From: Crassaminicella profunda
Lineage (GTDB): Bacteria; Bacillota; Clostridia; Peptostreptococcales; Thermotaleaceae
Direction of reading: 5' to 3'
NCBI RefSeq assembly: GCF_019884785.1
Contig: NZ_CP082326.1
Span: 613,355-677,354 of the forward strand
DNA length: 64,000 nt
Position 1 is the stretch's first letter, and each line of letters opens with the position of its first letter. The notes beneath the pieces were generated by a model. The model saw nothing but the letters and a program-made list of their open reading frames with translations, was not told where the DNA came from and did not search any database. Below are positions 47,181-56,206 of the stretch, in pieces. A program made the position numbers and the translations under genes.

Positions 47181-48290
47181 TTATTTAGAACATTGATCTA
47201 TCACTTGCTGTTCTAAAAAAATAAGTCCATTATTAACATTTCTTCCTGGGTGTGTAATATATTTACCTTCGTATAAAAGAGAAGATGAAGCTCCTCCATC
47301 TAAGCACATGGCACTTTTTAAGTTCATTTCAGTACAAATAGTAGCAAGATCTTTAATGGTTATACTTGGAGCAGTTCCTATGATGATCTTATTATCATAA
47401 GTTACTCCTACAAAGCTTCTTTGTGCTTTTGCTGTATTGATTTTGGCTTCATAAAATCCTTCTGATAGTCCATCAGCTGTGATTTTACCATTGATGAGTA
47501 AACTTGGTCCTGCGCCTACTGCGTATTTTACGTCTTCCCATTTTACACTATCAGGGTTATTTTGATCTATATTTTTAGATTCAAAATTTGTTTTATAGGA
47601 TACAGAATCACCTATTCTAAATCTATCTGCTAAATGACTTACATTTTCATTAAAAAGAATTACAATCTGATTTTCTCCAACATATATATCATTATTGCCT
47701 GTAAGTATTGATTGAACCAGGCCTTCTTTAACTACTACAGCTTTTCCATTTGAAGCAGAAATTTTATCTTTATATTCTGGTGTAAATATAACTATTGCAT
47801 CCGTCTCTGTTCTAGGGTGATTGAGTCCCCAGGCATAATACCTGAACTCTCCGTTTATATAGCCGTCTATAGTGATATTTAATTGATCTATGATTACCTG
47901 ATTTTCCTCTGTAAATCCAATGACACAGCCATAGTTTCCTATATGTAATACCTTGCCATCTTCTATAATGGTTCCATAAGGAAGGGGATTTTTGTTATAC
48001 GAACTAAAGTATGAACCATTGATTCCTGCTATAACTTTTGAATCAGGGTTTTTATTTAAATTAGCCATAGATTTTAGATCTTGTGCTAGGGTAATCCCTT
48101 TATGCGCCCTTGCTACTTTAGGTTTTATAGTAAGATTGTTAATATCTAAGAGGACAGTAGATACCTTTTTATTGACGCTTTTAAAATATATATTTTGACT
48201 CACATGACTTGATGCAAATACAGCTGAAAAGTTTAAAGAACAAATAACAATGATGAGTAAACAAGTTCTACAAAATTTGATGTTTTTCAT
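47181..48290 (-). CDS. Phosphodiester glycosidase family protein (NAGPA domain), secreted
   Basis: 369 residues. A signal peptide (about 1-26, ending AVFA) is followed by a PF09992-type domain. Characteristic parts are VIAGINGSYFSSYNKNPLPYG, VGAGPSLLINGKI, AKINTAKAQRSFVGV and CLDGGASSSLLYEGKYI near the C-terminus. The family cleaves GlcNAc-phosphodiester bonds and acts on cell-surface polymers in bacteria. AAAGGAGC precedes the ATG. A deletion scar of a paralogue with a similar leader lies at 27018-27135. Confidence 0.9.
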   Translation of the reverse strand: MKNIKFCRTCLLIIVICSLNFSAVFASSHVSQNIYFKSVNKKVSTVLLDINNLTIKPKVARAHKGITLAQDLKSMANLNKNPDSKVIAGINGSYFSSYNKNPLPYGTIIEDGKVLHIGNYGCVIGFTEENQVIIDQLNITIDGYINGEFRYYAWGLNHPRTETDAIVIFTPEYKDKISASNGKAVVVKEGLVQSILTGNNDIYVGENQIVILFNENVSHLADRFRIGDSVSYKTNFESKNIDQNNPDSVKWEDVKYAVGAGPSLLINGKITADGLSEGFYEAKINTAKAQRSFVGVTYDNKIIIGTAPSITIKDLATICTEMNLKSAMCLDGGASSSLLYEGKYITHPGRNVNNGLIFLEQQVIDQCSK

Positions 48291-48450
48291 AAAATGCTCC
48301 TTTCAAAATGATCTTTATAATATACATATTCTACCATGAACTGACAATCATGCCTATAAAAAACCTGTTATTGTCATGACTAATTTAAATCTAAAGCAGT
48401 TGAAAGAAAAGACACAAATTTTAAAGACATTGCTGTAGGGGGGATGATTA

Positions 48451-48480
48451 AGAGGTTATCTACCTAAATAGATAACCTCT
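48451..48480 (-). terminator. Hairpin after the DUF5050-like gene
   Basis: AGAGGTTATCTA and TAGATAACCTCT are perfect 12-bp arms around CCTAAA, 7 nt past the stop of the minus-strand gene. The T-tract on the minus strand is short. Confidence 0.6.
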
Positions 48481-48486
48481 CATCTT

Positions 48487-50040
48487 TTACTCATTTAAAT
48501 TAATGGAATACATATTTTTTGTAGTATTTTCAACATATCTAAGGATACCCTTTTCTATGGATATAGCATTTATGTCAGCAACATCTGATGTTTTAAAAGC
48601 TATTTTCCCTTCTTTATTATATAGAATGATTCTGTAGGGATTATTATTTTCTTCTTTAAAGGTAGCAATCAAATAATCATCTTCTATTTTTATTCCAGTT
48701 ACTTTATGCCCATGATTTAAGGGGTGGGAGGAACCTATTTTATATAACCTTCTATCATCATAGTTATCTTCATTTAGACTATGTACATAATAGATATTTT
48801 CACCTAAAGATTGTATTTTAAAATCATATGCTAAAGCTTTTTCTGATTTTAATAATTCTTCTGTACCGTTGATCAATGAAATTTTATAAATTTTCCCCGC
48901 ACTAATGGTATAAATATAATCTCCTTCAATAGTAAAGGAGCCTATTTCTAAGTTACTAATCTTCGATGTAGTACCTGTATGGATATTTACTTTACAGATT
49001 CCCTTTAGATACTTATCTTTTTCTGTTTTAGCACCTATTAAATAAAGAGAATCATTGATTAAATAGACACAATCTCCAACATCTGAACAACCATATAAAT
49101 ATTCAGGATTTCCTATTTTTTTAAATTCTTCATTTTCGTATTTTATCCAAAGATTATCTCCCCTATTTTGAGGACCTTGATATATTTTTATGGTTACATC
49201 TTTAAATCTTTTAATTACACCATAATAAGTATCTTCTTCATAGGTACCATCTTCTTTTAAGTGGACATGATAATTTGTTCCCATGACAGCACCACCCTGA
49301 TGATAAGTAAGATAGGCTTCATTATTTTCTTCACTTAAGGAAGGAATCACATAATCATCTCCATAAGACCACATAGGGAGTTGATAGACTTTTTTTTGTT
49401 TACTTAAGTCATGAATAGGTGATTGGTAGATGACACCTTCCTCTCCAGCATAATAGCAAAAGTCATTAACAATAATGATGGAATGAATAGAATTATTGTT
49501 AAATGAATCCTTTTGCAATCGCTTATTTGGAGAATCAATTACAAGTCCATTCTTACGATCAAATTTGCATACCCAACCAAACTCTTTTTCACAAAAGTTT
49601 TTCATTATAGGCACATAGGTTACATTTCTATATAAAAGAAAGGGTGGTATTTTATTAATTATTTGATTGTTTATCATAATCGTTGAAGTTGAAAGCATTG
49701 CCCTATCTACTTTTTTATTCTTTCTTTTTCTCTTAAGATCTTTATAACCTGCTGTGACATCTGTTTTATTGAGTGTAAAAATCTTTTCATATTGATCATT
49801 CCACTTTGTTTCTATTCCTAAAAACCTAGCATCATAATAAGTCATAGGCATATAAGTGGTGTCATGATACTGTATTAGAGGATATTCCCTAAATCCATTA
49901 TTTAATAGATAACCATTGAGCTTTATAGGAAAATCAGGCAAAGTTACTGGAACACTTTTCTGCTCAGCAAATCCATATGTAGGTATTAAAACCATGAATA
50001 AAATGATTAGACTTATAATTGTTGTATTTACTTTTTTCAT
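48487..50040 (-). CDS. Secreted protein with copper-amine-oxidase-like domain and DUF5050-like propeller
   Basis: 517 residues. A signal peptide (about 1-25, MKKVNTTIISLIILFMVLIP) is followed by a stalk-type domain like the N-terminal copper amine oxidase domain (about 35-165). This domain has two halves, PIKLNGYLLNNGFREYPLI and NKIPPFLLYRNVTYVPIMK. Then come repeated strands with YY/IY-G patterns typical of DUF5050 propellers (SFTIEGDYIYTISAGKIYKI). It is probably a surface binding protein. ATG 50040 with AAGGAG is chosen; a longer frame to 50151 lacks support. Confidence 0.82.
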   Translation of the reverse strand: MKKVNTTIISLIILFMVLIPTYGFAEQKSVPVTLPDFPIKLNGYLLNNGFREYPLIQYHDTTYMPMTYYDARFLGIETKWNDQYEKIFTLNKTDVTAGYKDLKRKRKNKKVDRAMLSTSTIMINNQIINKIPPFLLYRNVTYVPIMKNFCEKEFGWVCKFDRKNGLVIDSPNKRLQKDSFNNNSIHSIIIVNDFCYYAGEEGVIYQSPIHDLSKQKKVYQLPMWSYGDDYVIPSLSEENNEAYLTYHQGGAVMGTNYHVHLKEDGTYEEDTYYGVIKRFKDVTIKIYQGPQNRGDNLWIKYENEEFKKIGNPEYLYGCSDVGDCVYLINDSLYLIGAKTEKDKYLKGICKVNIHTGTTSKISNLEIGSFTIEGDYIYTISAGKIYKISLINGTEELLKSEKALAYDFKIQSLGENIYYVHSLNEDNYDDRRLYKIGSSHPLNHGHKVTGIKIEDDYLIATFKEENNNPYRIILYNKEGKIAFKTSDVADINAISIEKGILRYVENTTKNMYSINLNE

Positions 50041-50194
50041 TAGATACTCCTTCTGCATTGATATATATAAATATATTATACTATTTTTACAAAATTGTAA
50101 AACATAGGAATAATTACTAGTTGAGTTATCTAATTTTAATTTCACGAACAATTAATAGGATAGATTGTTGCTATTGTGAAGAATTGATAGCCAA

Positions 50195-50223
50195 TTGACG
50201 AACACCCTAAAAAAGATTATAAT
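50195..50223 (+). promoter_or_regulatory. Sigma-A promoter of the thiamine operon
   Basis: TTGACG (50195-50200), a 17-nt spacer and a perfect TATAAT (50218-50223), about 25 nt upstream of the riboswitch. Confidence 0.75.
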
Positions 50224-50249
50224 AAGTTTAACTATAATTAAATACAAAA

Positions 50250-50336
50250 AGGGGAGCTTGTACAAGCAGGCTGAGATGAAATCTAATGTGATGAAGACTC
50301 TATAACCTGATCTAGGTAATGCTAGCGTAGGGAGAT
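50250..50336 (+). promoter_or_regulatory. TPP riboswitch (THI element)
   Basis: Matches the thi-box: GGGGAGC, then CAGGCTGAGAT (pyrimidine-sensing helix), then TATAACCTGATCTAGGTAAT and GCTAGCGTAGGGA (pyrophosphate-sensing helix). TPP binding should favour the terminator directly downstream and shut off thiT-tenA-thiM-thiE. Confidence 0.95.
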
Positions 50337-50350
50337 ATTTTAAATGATCT

Positions 50351-50385
50351 GCATGTTCCCTTTTTTAGGAAACATGCTTTTTATT
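50351..50385 (+). terminator. Riboswitch-controlled terminator
   Basis: GCATGTT with CC pairs with GG-AACATGC across a T-rich loop, followed by TTTTTATTT. It is placed 15 nt after the riboswitch. Confidence 0.85.
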
Positions 50386-50439
50386 TACACAAAAAACTTC
50401 ACACGGATCAAGTCATATCCCTAAAGGGAGGAATTTTTT

Positions 50440-51036
50440 ATGAATTTCGTTATTGTTTTAGCTGTACTATTTTCAGTAACAATTTTTATTGCCAGTATGA
50501 TCAAGCTAAAAGGTGTGAAATTAGAAGCAAAATCTATTGCTAGAATAGGGATTGTTTCGGCTATTACTATTGTCCTTTACATGATTAAATTAGTTCCATT
50601 TCCTCAAGGGGGAGGATGCAGCCTCCTTTCCATTCTTCCAATTATGCTTCTTTCTATTTTATTTGGCATGGAGGAAGGAATATTATGTGCCATTGTTGTT
50701 GCTAGTATAAAAATAATCATTCAACCCCCTTATTATCCATTACAGCTTCCACTAGATTATTATGGTGCCATGATGGCCGTTGCTTTTACTCCTTTGTTTG
50801 GAGTAGATACAAAGTCAAAAATAATGAAAGGGGCTATAGTAGCTTCATTGGTATCTACCTTCTTTAGTGTTTTTTCAGGGGCTATTTTCTTTGGACAATT
50901 TGCTCCAGAAGGAATGAATCCATTCCTTTATTCTATGATGTACAACTTTTTAGGGTATGGGGTAGAAGCTTCATTAAGTATTGTAGTATTATCCTTATTG
51001 CCACTCAACAAATTAAAAAAAGCTTTGGTGAAATAG
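50440..51036 (+). CDS. thiT: Energy-coupled thiamine transporter component ThiT
   Basis: A 198-residue, six-helix S-component of an ECF transporter that binds thiamine. The diagnostic stretches are FPQGGGCSLLSILPIMLLS, LPLDYYGAMMAVAFTPLFG and FFGQFAPEGMNPFLYSMMYN, which correspond to the thiamine-binding loops of ThiT/YuaJ. The shared energising module (EcfAAT) must be encoded elsewhere. AAAGGGAGG precedes the ATG. It is the first gene under the TPP riboswitch. Confidence 0.9.
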   Translation: MNFVIVLAVLFSVTIFIASMIKLKGVKLEAKSIARIGIVSAITIVLYMIKLVPFPQGGGCSLLSILPIMLLSILFGMEEGILCAIVVASIKIIIQPPYYPLQLPLDYYGAMMAVAFTPLFGVDTKSKIMKGAIVASLVSTFFSVFSGAIFFGQFAPEGMNPFLYSMMYNFLGYGVEASLSIVVLSLLPLNKLKKALVK

Positions 51037-51046
51037 AGGTGAAAAT

Positions 51047-51709
51047 ATGAGTTTTTCAAAAAGATTAATTGAAAATGAAAGAGTAAAAAAATATTATGAA
51101 GATTATATGAAGCACCCCTTCATAAAAGACATGAAGGAGGGAACTTTAAGTAGAGAGAAATTTAGAAATTATCTCATTCAAGATTCTTTGTATCTAAAAG
51201 ATTATGCAAAAGTATATGCAAGTGCATTTTTGTTAGTCAATGAAGTTGGTGATTTACAATTTTTACATACTTGTATTGGAGTTGTCGTATCAGATGAGAC
51301 GAATATGCACACCAAATATCTAGAGGATTATGATCTTGATGTATATAAAGTAGATCATATGAAAATAAAATCGGCTAATAGAAATTACCTAGATTATATG
51401 CTAGAGTTTACAAAAAAGGGGCACCCTGATTTTAAGGAAATATTTGTATCTGCCCTACCTTGTACATTGGTATATGAACATATTGGGAAAACATTAGAAA
51501 AGCAATGTGAAAACTTAGAAGATAATTATTATGGTCCTTGGATTAAAACTTACGCAGGAGCAGAATTTGAAGATTTTAGCGTCCGTTCTTGTGAAATTAT
51601 AGACAGGTTTTGTAAGGATATAGATGAAACAGAAGAAAAAAAATTAACAGAGATTTTTATTAACGCATGTGACTATGAAATGAAGTTTTGGGATATGAGC
51701 TACGAATAA
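51047..51709 (+). CDS. tenA: Thiaminase II / aminopyrimidine aminohydrolase
   Basis: A 220-residue all-helical TenA protein that salvages the pyrimidine half of degraded thiamine. The catalytic Cys lies in FVSALPCTLVYEHIGK (about 144), and the substrate Tyr and C-terminal Glu in YEMKFWDMSYE. DSLYLKDYAKVYA is a further family string. Ten nt separate it from thiT. The operon has no kinase for its product (ThiD), which must be elsewhere. Confidence 0.93.
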   Translation: MSFSKRLIENERVKKYYEDYMKHPFIKDMKEGTLSREKFRNYLIQDSLYLKDYAKVYASAFLLVNEVGDLQFLHTCIGVVVSDETNMHTKYLEDYDLDVYKVDHMKIKSANRNYLDYMLEFTKKGHPDFKEIFVSALPCTLVYEHIGKTLEKQCENLEDNYYGPWIKTYAGAEFEDFSVRSCEIIDRFCKDIDETEEKKLTEIFINACDYEMKFWDMSYE

Positions 51710-51740
51710 GGTTATATATTTTTTGAAGGGAGATGTTAGC

Positions 51741-52565
51741 ATGTTTGAAAAATTATTAGAAAACCTAGAAAAGAATCCACCCCTTGTACATCATATTACC
51801 AATTATGTAACGGTGAATGATTGTGCAAATATTGTCTTAGCAGCTGGGGGTTCTCCTCTTATGGCAGATGATATTGAAGAGGTAGAAGATATTGTAGCTA
51901 TAAGCAGTGTATTGTATATCAATATAGGTACTTTAAATAAAAGAACCATTGGTTCTATGATCAAAGCAGGTGAGGCGGCAAATGAAAAAGGAATTCCAGT
52001 AATCCTTGATCCAGTAGGGGTTGGGGCTTCTACTTTAAGAAATGAAGCCATAAAGGAGTTAATGGAAAAGGTTCGTTTTTCAGTCATTAAAGGAAATATG
52101 TCTGAAATAAAAGCATTATATACCCATGCAAGAAACACAGGGGGAGTAGATGTACAAGAGGATCATATGATTCATGATGATAATCTAGATGAAAATATAG
52201 AATTTGCTAAAGGAGTAGCCCGTAAATTTAGCTGTATTATAGCTATTACAGGAACCATTGATATTATCAGTGATGGTCAAAAAACATGTTTCCTTCGAAA
52301 TGGACACCCTATGATGGCTAAAATAACAGGGACAGGCTGTATGAGCGGAAGTGTTATTGCAACGTATTGTGCAGCGAATAAAGAAAATTATCTAGAAGCT
52401 ACGATTACGGCTATTGCAGCAATGGGCATATGCGGTGAAATGGCTTATGAAAGAGTGGTATCAAGAAATGAAGGAAGTAGTAGTTTTAGAAGTTATTTGA
52501 TTGATGCTATGAGTTTAATGGATCGAAATACATTAAAAGAAGGTGCTAAAATTGAATTTAAATAA
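51741..52565 (+). CDS. thiM: Hydroxyethylthiazole kinase
   Basis: 274 residues. Phosphorylates 5-(hydroxyethyl)-4-methylthiazole for thiamine salvage. Motifs are PLVHHITNYVTVNDCANI, GGSPLMADDIEEVED, ILDPVGVGAS, VIKGNMSEI and KITGTGCMSGSVIATY (catalytic Cys). GAAGGGAGA precedes ATG 51741; the longer frame from TTG 51723 would consume it. It overlaps thiE by 14 nt. Confidence 0.95.
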   Translation: MFEKLLENLEKNPPLVHHITNYVTVNDCANIVLAAGGSPLMADDIEEVEDIVAISSVLYINIGTLNKRTIGSMIKAGEAANEKGIPVILDPVGVGASTLRNEAIKELMEKVRFSVIKGNMSEIKALYTHARNTGGVDVQEDHMIHDDNLDENIEFAKGVARKFSCIIAITGTIDIISDGQKTCFLRNGHPMMAKITGTGCMSGSVIATYCAANKENYLEATITAIAAMGICGEMAYERVVSRNEGSSSFRSYLIDAMSLMDRNTLKEGAKIEFK

Positions 52566-53187
52566 AGAATCCCTACAGCTATATCTTGTAACAGATTCTA
52601 GTTGGACGCAGGAAAAAACTTTGATGGAGCAGGTAAGGGAAAGCTTAGAGAAGGGGGTAACCTTCTTACAGTTAAGGGAGAAAACTTTAGATCATGACCA
52701 ATTCTTAGAATTAGCTAAAGAAATGAAGGAATTAGCAGATTCTTTTCATATACCCTTTGTGATTAATGATAATATAAAGATTGCTCTAGAAAGTCATGCA
52801 GATGGGATACATATTGGACAAAAGGATATGCCTATTGAAGAGGCAAGAAAACAAATAGGAAAAGATAAGATTTTAGGGGTTTCTGTAGGAAATGTAAAAG
52901 AAGCTCTTATAGCAGAAAAATTAGGAGCAGATTATTTAGGGGTAGGGGCCATGTTTTTGACGGATACAAAAAAGGATGCGAAAAACGTTCCTATTGAAAC
53001 GCTAAAGAATATATGTGAAGCTGTGAGTATTCCAGTAGTTGCTATTGGAGGAATCAATAAAGAAAATATTTTAAAGCTAAAGGATAGCGGTGCTGATGGT
53101 GTAGCCGTCATCTCAGCAATCCTTGCAAAGAAGGATATAAAAAAGGTAACATGCGAACTAAAAACCATTTGTGAAAAAATATTTTAA
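52552..53187 (+). CDS. thiE: Thiamine-phosphate synthase
   Basis: 211 residues. Joins the pyrimidine and thiazole phosphates to form thiamine phosphate. TIM-barrel motifs are LYLVTDSSW, TFLQLREKTLDHDQFLELAK, FVINDNIKIALESHADGIHI, GVSVGNVKEALIAEKLGADY and VVAIGGINKENI. TTG 52552 is preferred because AAGAAGG is 8 nt upstream and inside thiM. It is the last gene of the riboswitch operon and is followed by hairpin copy 10. Confidence 0.95.
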   Translation: MNLNKESLQLYLVTDSSWTQEKTLMEQVRESLEKGVTFLQLREKTLDHDQFLELAKEMKELADSFHIPFVINDNIKIALESHADGIHIGQKDMPIEEARKQIGKDKILGVSVGNVKEALIAEKLGADYLGVGAMFLTDTKKDAKNVPIETLKNICEAVSIPVVAIGGINKENILKLKDSGADGVAVISAILAKKDIKKVTCELKTICEKIF

Positions 53188-53225
53188 ACAGTGTAGTGTC
53201 CTTGACAGTTCTGTTGTCTAGTTAA

Positions 53226-53267
53226 AAAGATAGAGTACTTCTTAAGAGAAGGAAATATCTTTTTTTT
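53226..53267 (+). repeat. Dispersed hairpin repeat, copy 10 (terminator-like)
   Basis: AAGATA with TATCTT and the inner pairing CTTC with GAAG (as in copy 2), followed by an eight-T run. It is 38 nt after thiE. The preceding AGTTAAAAAGATAGAGTA is also found in copy 11. Confidence 0.8.
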
Positions 53268-53361
53268 ATTTCAACCATTATATAGGGAAAGTTCATCACC
53301 AATATAAAAATGAGGGTATACCTTTTACGATATATTTTTATTGTTTAACGATAAAAATATA

Positions 53362-53390
53362 TTGATAAACAAATTATATCATGGTAATAT
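53362..53390 (+). promoter_or_regulatory. Probable sigma-A promoter
   Basis: TTGATA (53362-53367), a 17-nt spacer and TAATAT (53385-53390), about 55 nt before the gene at 53447. Confidence 0.5.
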
Positions 53391-53446
53391 ATTACTGAAG
53401 CATTTAGTTTCACAGATCAGCATATATAAAATAGGAGGATTTCAAA

Positions 53447-54724
53447 ATGGAAAAAATGGTTAAAAATTTTTTTGTGATTGCATTTTTGATGATACTAATG
53501 GTTTTCTTTTTTCCTGGAATTTTATTTTTTATCATTACTAATGGAGAAAGTGATCATATAAACATAGAAACAACTACAAAGGAAAGCTTTTATTTTGATG
53601 GAAGTTTAGAATATACTTTTCCAAAACCAAGTGGGTATAAATATGCCATATATGAGATTAAAAATGGGAAGAAGATATTAATAAAATGTGGTGAATCATG
53701 TAGAGCTCCAGAATTTTATTTAGATGAGAATAATTTTGATGGTAAGAATGATGTTGTATCCACCAAGTACACATATAAAAATAAAAATTATATCATGCAT
53801 CAAATTGAAAACTTTATTTTGTACAAGGAAGAGAAATCTGAAAAATATAAATACGTTTTAAGAAAAGATTTGATATCTGCTCATAGGGAGGATACTTTCT
53901 TGTATCCCCCTATAAAAGGAAGATTTGAAAGCTATGGGGAGGGGGAGGATTTAAACTTTTTAATGCATATGGAAAAGTTAGAGGAATTTAAATATTTCCC
54001 ATTAAATTATGATGAAATAGTAAAAGATTTAAAAAATATATATAAACAAAATACAGATAAATATATGAAAGAATTTCTTTATAGATATGAAAAAGAAGAT
54101 TATAAAGCATTGTATAACAACCCTTATTTAGAGGAGTTTATTGTATATGAAAAAAATAACCATGAGTATGAAATGGTATGGCTAGACCTTTTAGTTAAAA
54201 ATGCAAAGAAGTATGCCTTTTTAAAGCCAGTAGTTGCAGCAAATATAAAGGAAAATAAAATAGATAAAGATAAATTAAAATTTTTAGTACAAGTAAATAC
54301 AATAGAGGAAAATAAAAAGGTAATGGATTGTTTAAGGAGTAATGGGAGTAGTGACAATCAGTTAAAAAAGCTTAATTATAAGTATGATGGTGATGATTAT
54401 AAGGTTATTTATTCAAAATGGAGAAATATTTTTTATTGTAAAAATGATATATATTATGATGTATTAAATACGGATGAGGCAATGGGACAAGTAGAGAAAT
54501 ATACTTTTTTAGCTCCTATGTTTGAAGAAATGCTAAAAAATGATAGAAGATGTAGGGAATATGATGCTGCAGATTTTTTAATAAAGGCAGGTTATAAAAA
54601 AGGATTTGATACTATTATAAAAAGATATAATGAACTATTAAAGGAACTTGAAAGTGAAGGAGGAAAGGATGAATTTTATAGGGATATAGAAAAAGAAAGA
54701 GATGAACTTATAAAAAGATTTTGA
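53447..54724 (+). CDS. Membrane-anchored protein of unknown function
   Basis: 425 residues that I do not recognise. An N-terminal hydrophobic segment (about 8-33, FFVIAFLMILMVFFFPGILF) would act as a signal anchor. The rest is hydrophilic and rich in Lys, Glu and Tyr, with two short Cys pairings (KCGESC near 84 and separate single Cys later). A beta-rich part comes first and a helical, charged part follows. AGGAGG precedes the ATG. Neighbours give no clue. Confidence 0.8.
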   Translation: MEKMVKNFFVIAFLMILMVFFFPGILFFIITNGESDHINIETTTKESFYFDGSLEYTFPKPSGYKYAIYEIKNGKKILIKCGESCRAPEFYLDENNFDGKNDVVSTKYTYKNKNYIMHQIENFILYKEEKSEKYKYVLRKDLISAHREDTFLYPPIKGRFESYGEGEDLNFLMHMEKLEEFKYFPLNYDEIVKDLKNIYKQNTDKYMKEFLYRYEKEDYKALYNNPYLEEFIVYEKNNHEYEMVWLDLLVKNAKKYAFLKPVVAANIKENKIDKDKLKFLVQVNTIEENKKVMDCLRSNGSSDNQLKKLNYKYDGDDYKVIYSKWRNIFYCKNDIYYDVLNTDEAMGQVEKYTFLAPMFEEMLKNDRRCREYDAADFLIKAGYKKGFDTIIKRYNELLKELESEGGKDEFYRDIEKERDELIKRF

Positions 54725-54747
54725 ATAAGTTAAGGGAATATAAAAAA

Positions 54748-54785
54748 ATAATCATTGATCAATCAAGAAAAATAGGAGCATGAGG
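54748..54785 (+). repeat. Dispersed 38-mer, copy 2
   Basis: Partner of 47107-47144 with two mismatches. It contains the palindrome ATTGATCAAT. It lies about 115 nt before the gene at 54900. Confidence 0.75.
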
Positions 54786-54899
54786 CATTGAAAATTTCTA
54801 AGAATTTGAAATTAATGATATAATATGAATATTAAAAGAATTTTGACGAGGCGTTAGTAGAGTATTTTTGCCTAATAGATCAAGAAAGGGGATGGAACC

Positions 54900-55193
54900 A
54901 TGCCTAATGAAAAATTAGAAAAATTTCTAGAATGGGGAAGATTATTCTTTCAAGGGGCTACAGACTTTGGGAGAAAATCAAGAAGCATGTTAGAAAAAGA
55001 AGCCAATGATGAAATGGATAATTTTATCCTCGTATGCTTTGCAGATACGTTAGGGATTCCACTTCCTATAAGTTATTATACATTAGAGTTGCTGCCTTAT
55101 TTAGCACAAGATTTAGAAATGTGGGAGAAAAGGATGTTAAATCGAAAATCTATATGGGGAGAAAAATGGGGAGATTATGATTTAGATGCTTAA
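54900..55193 (+). CDS. Small conserved-looking protein upstream of the ArsA-type ATPase
   Basis: A 97-residue soluble protein, no family recognised. It is mostly helical with a Trp-rich end (MWEKRMLNRKSIWGEKWGDY). It starts behind AAGGGGATGG and ends 25 nt before the ATPase gene, so the two are probably co-transcribed. A partner or client role for the ATPase is possible. Confidence 0.7.
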   Translation: MPNEKLEKFLEWGRLFFQGATDFGRKSRSMLEKEANDEMDNFILVCFADTLGIPLPISYYTLELLPYLAQDLEMWEKRMLNRKSIWGEKWGDYDLDA

Positions 55194-55218
55194 AAATTAG
55201 AGGAAGGGGAGAGTAGCT

Positions 55219-56145
55219 TTGAACAGAATTGTGTTTATAGGTGGAAAAGGAGGTGTTGGTAAAACCACATGTTCTTCTGCCTTTGCAGTATATTGTGCCA
55301 AGATGGGCAAAAAAACATTGTTGGTTTCAACAGATCCAGCCCATTCTATATCTGATCTATTTGAAAGAGAAATTGGTCTTGAAATCGTAAATATAAGAGA
55401 AAATCTAGATGCTATTGAAATAGATGCGGAGTTTGAAAGCAAAAAATATATAGATAGTATCAAAAAGAATTTAAAGAATATAGTGAGTACGGTAATCGTA
55501 GAGGAAATAACAAGGCAGTTAGATGCAGCCAGTATTTCACCAGGATCTCATGAATCGGCTATGTTTGATAAAATGATGGAAATCATCAATGAAAAAGAGG
55601 ATCAGTACGATCAAATTATTTTTGATACAGCACCAACAGGACATACGATCAGATTATTATCTCTTCCTGAACTATTAGGGTCATGGATAGATTCTCTCCT
55701 AATGAAGAGAAGAAAAGCGGTGAAGCTTTCTAAAATGGCCAATAGCCAAAATCCTGAGAGTGTAGAGAATGACCCAATCGTCAAAATCTTAACGAGAAGA
55801 AAAAATAATATGGAAAAAGCAAGAAATGTTATGATTGATGATAAAAAGTTACGATTTATTTTTGTACTGAATGCAGAAAAGTTACCTATAGAAGAAACAA
55901 AAAAAGCAGTAGAGATCCTTAAAAAATACAATATTCCAGTAAATGAGTTAATTGTGAATCGCATCCTTCCAGAACAGATGCAAGATGATTTTTGGAAAAA
56001 TAAAAAAGCATTAGAAAAAAAATATTTAGATGAAATTAGTGAAGCTTTCACGAGTCAAAAAATTATAAAATTACCTTTACTACAAAATGATATGAGAGCA
56101 CAATATATCGAAAAAATGGCGGAATATTTCAAGGATGTTTATTGA
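55219..56145 (+). CDS. ArsA/Get3-family ATPase
   Basis: 308 residues. A deviant Walker A GGKGGVGKTTCSSAFAVY with its signature lysine, the switch I motif STDPAHSISDLFE and the switch II motif FDTAPTGHTIRLLSLPEL place it in the ArsA/TRC40 (Get3) group. A single ATPase unit of this length implies a dimer. No arsB or arsD neighbour is visible, so an arsenite pump function is not supported. It starts at TTG 55219 behind GGAAGGGGAGAG. Confidence 0.9.
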   Translation: MNRIVFIGGKGGVGKTTCSSAFAVYCAKMGKKTLLVSTDPAHSISDLFEREIGLEIVNIRENLDAIEIDAEFESKKYIDSIKKNLKNIVSTVIVEEITRQLDAASISPGSHESAMFDKMMEIINEKEDQYDQIIFDTAPTGHTIRLLSLPELLGSWIDSLLMKRRKAVKLSKMANSQNPESVENDPIVKILTRRKNNMEKARNVMIDDKKLRFIFVLNAEKLPIEETKKAVEILKKYNIPVNELIVNRILPEQMQDDFWKNKKALEKKYLDEISEAFTSQKIIKLPLLQNDMRAQYIEKMAEYFKDVY

Positions 56146-56165
56146 TTTTAGGAAATATATTTTTG

Positions 56166-56200
56166 TCAGGCTTGAAAATTGCACTTATTCAAGCCTGACC
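56166..56200. terminator. 12-bp hairpin between convergent genes
   Basis: GTCAGGCTTGAA and TTCAAGCCTGAC are perfect arms around AATTGCACTTA, between the ArsA-type gene and the ABC permease. The T-run lies on the plus-strand 5' side, so the direction of use is unclear. Confidence 0.55.
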
Positions 56201-56206
56201 CATAGT

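Larger units (their letters stand above)
50041..50439. other. Divergent intergenic region with thiamine riboswitch leader
   Basis: Holds the thiT promoter (50195-50223), the TPP riboswitch (50250-50336) and its terminator hairpin (50351-50385). The remaining ends show no further feature. Confidence 0.85.

Noticed and set aside
55219-56145. Arsenite resistance operon
   Set aside because: Only an ArsA-like ATPase is present; there is no arsB, arsD, arsR or arsC in the neighbourhood.
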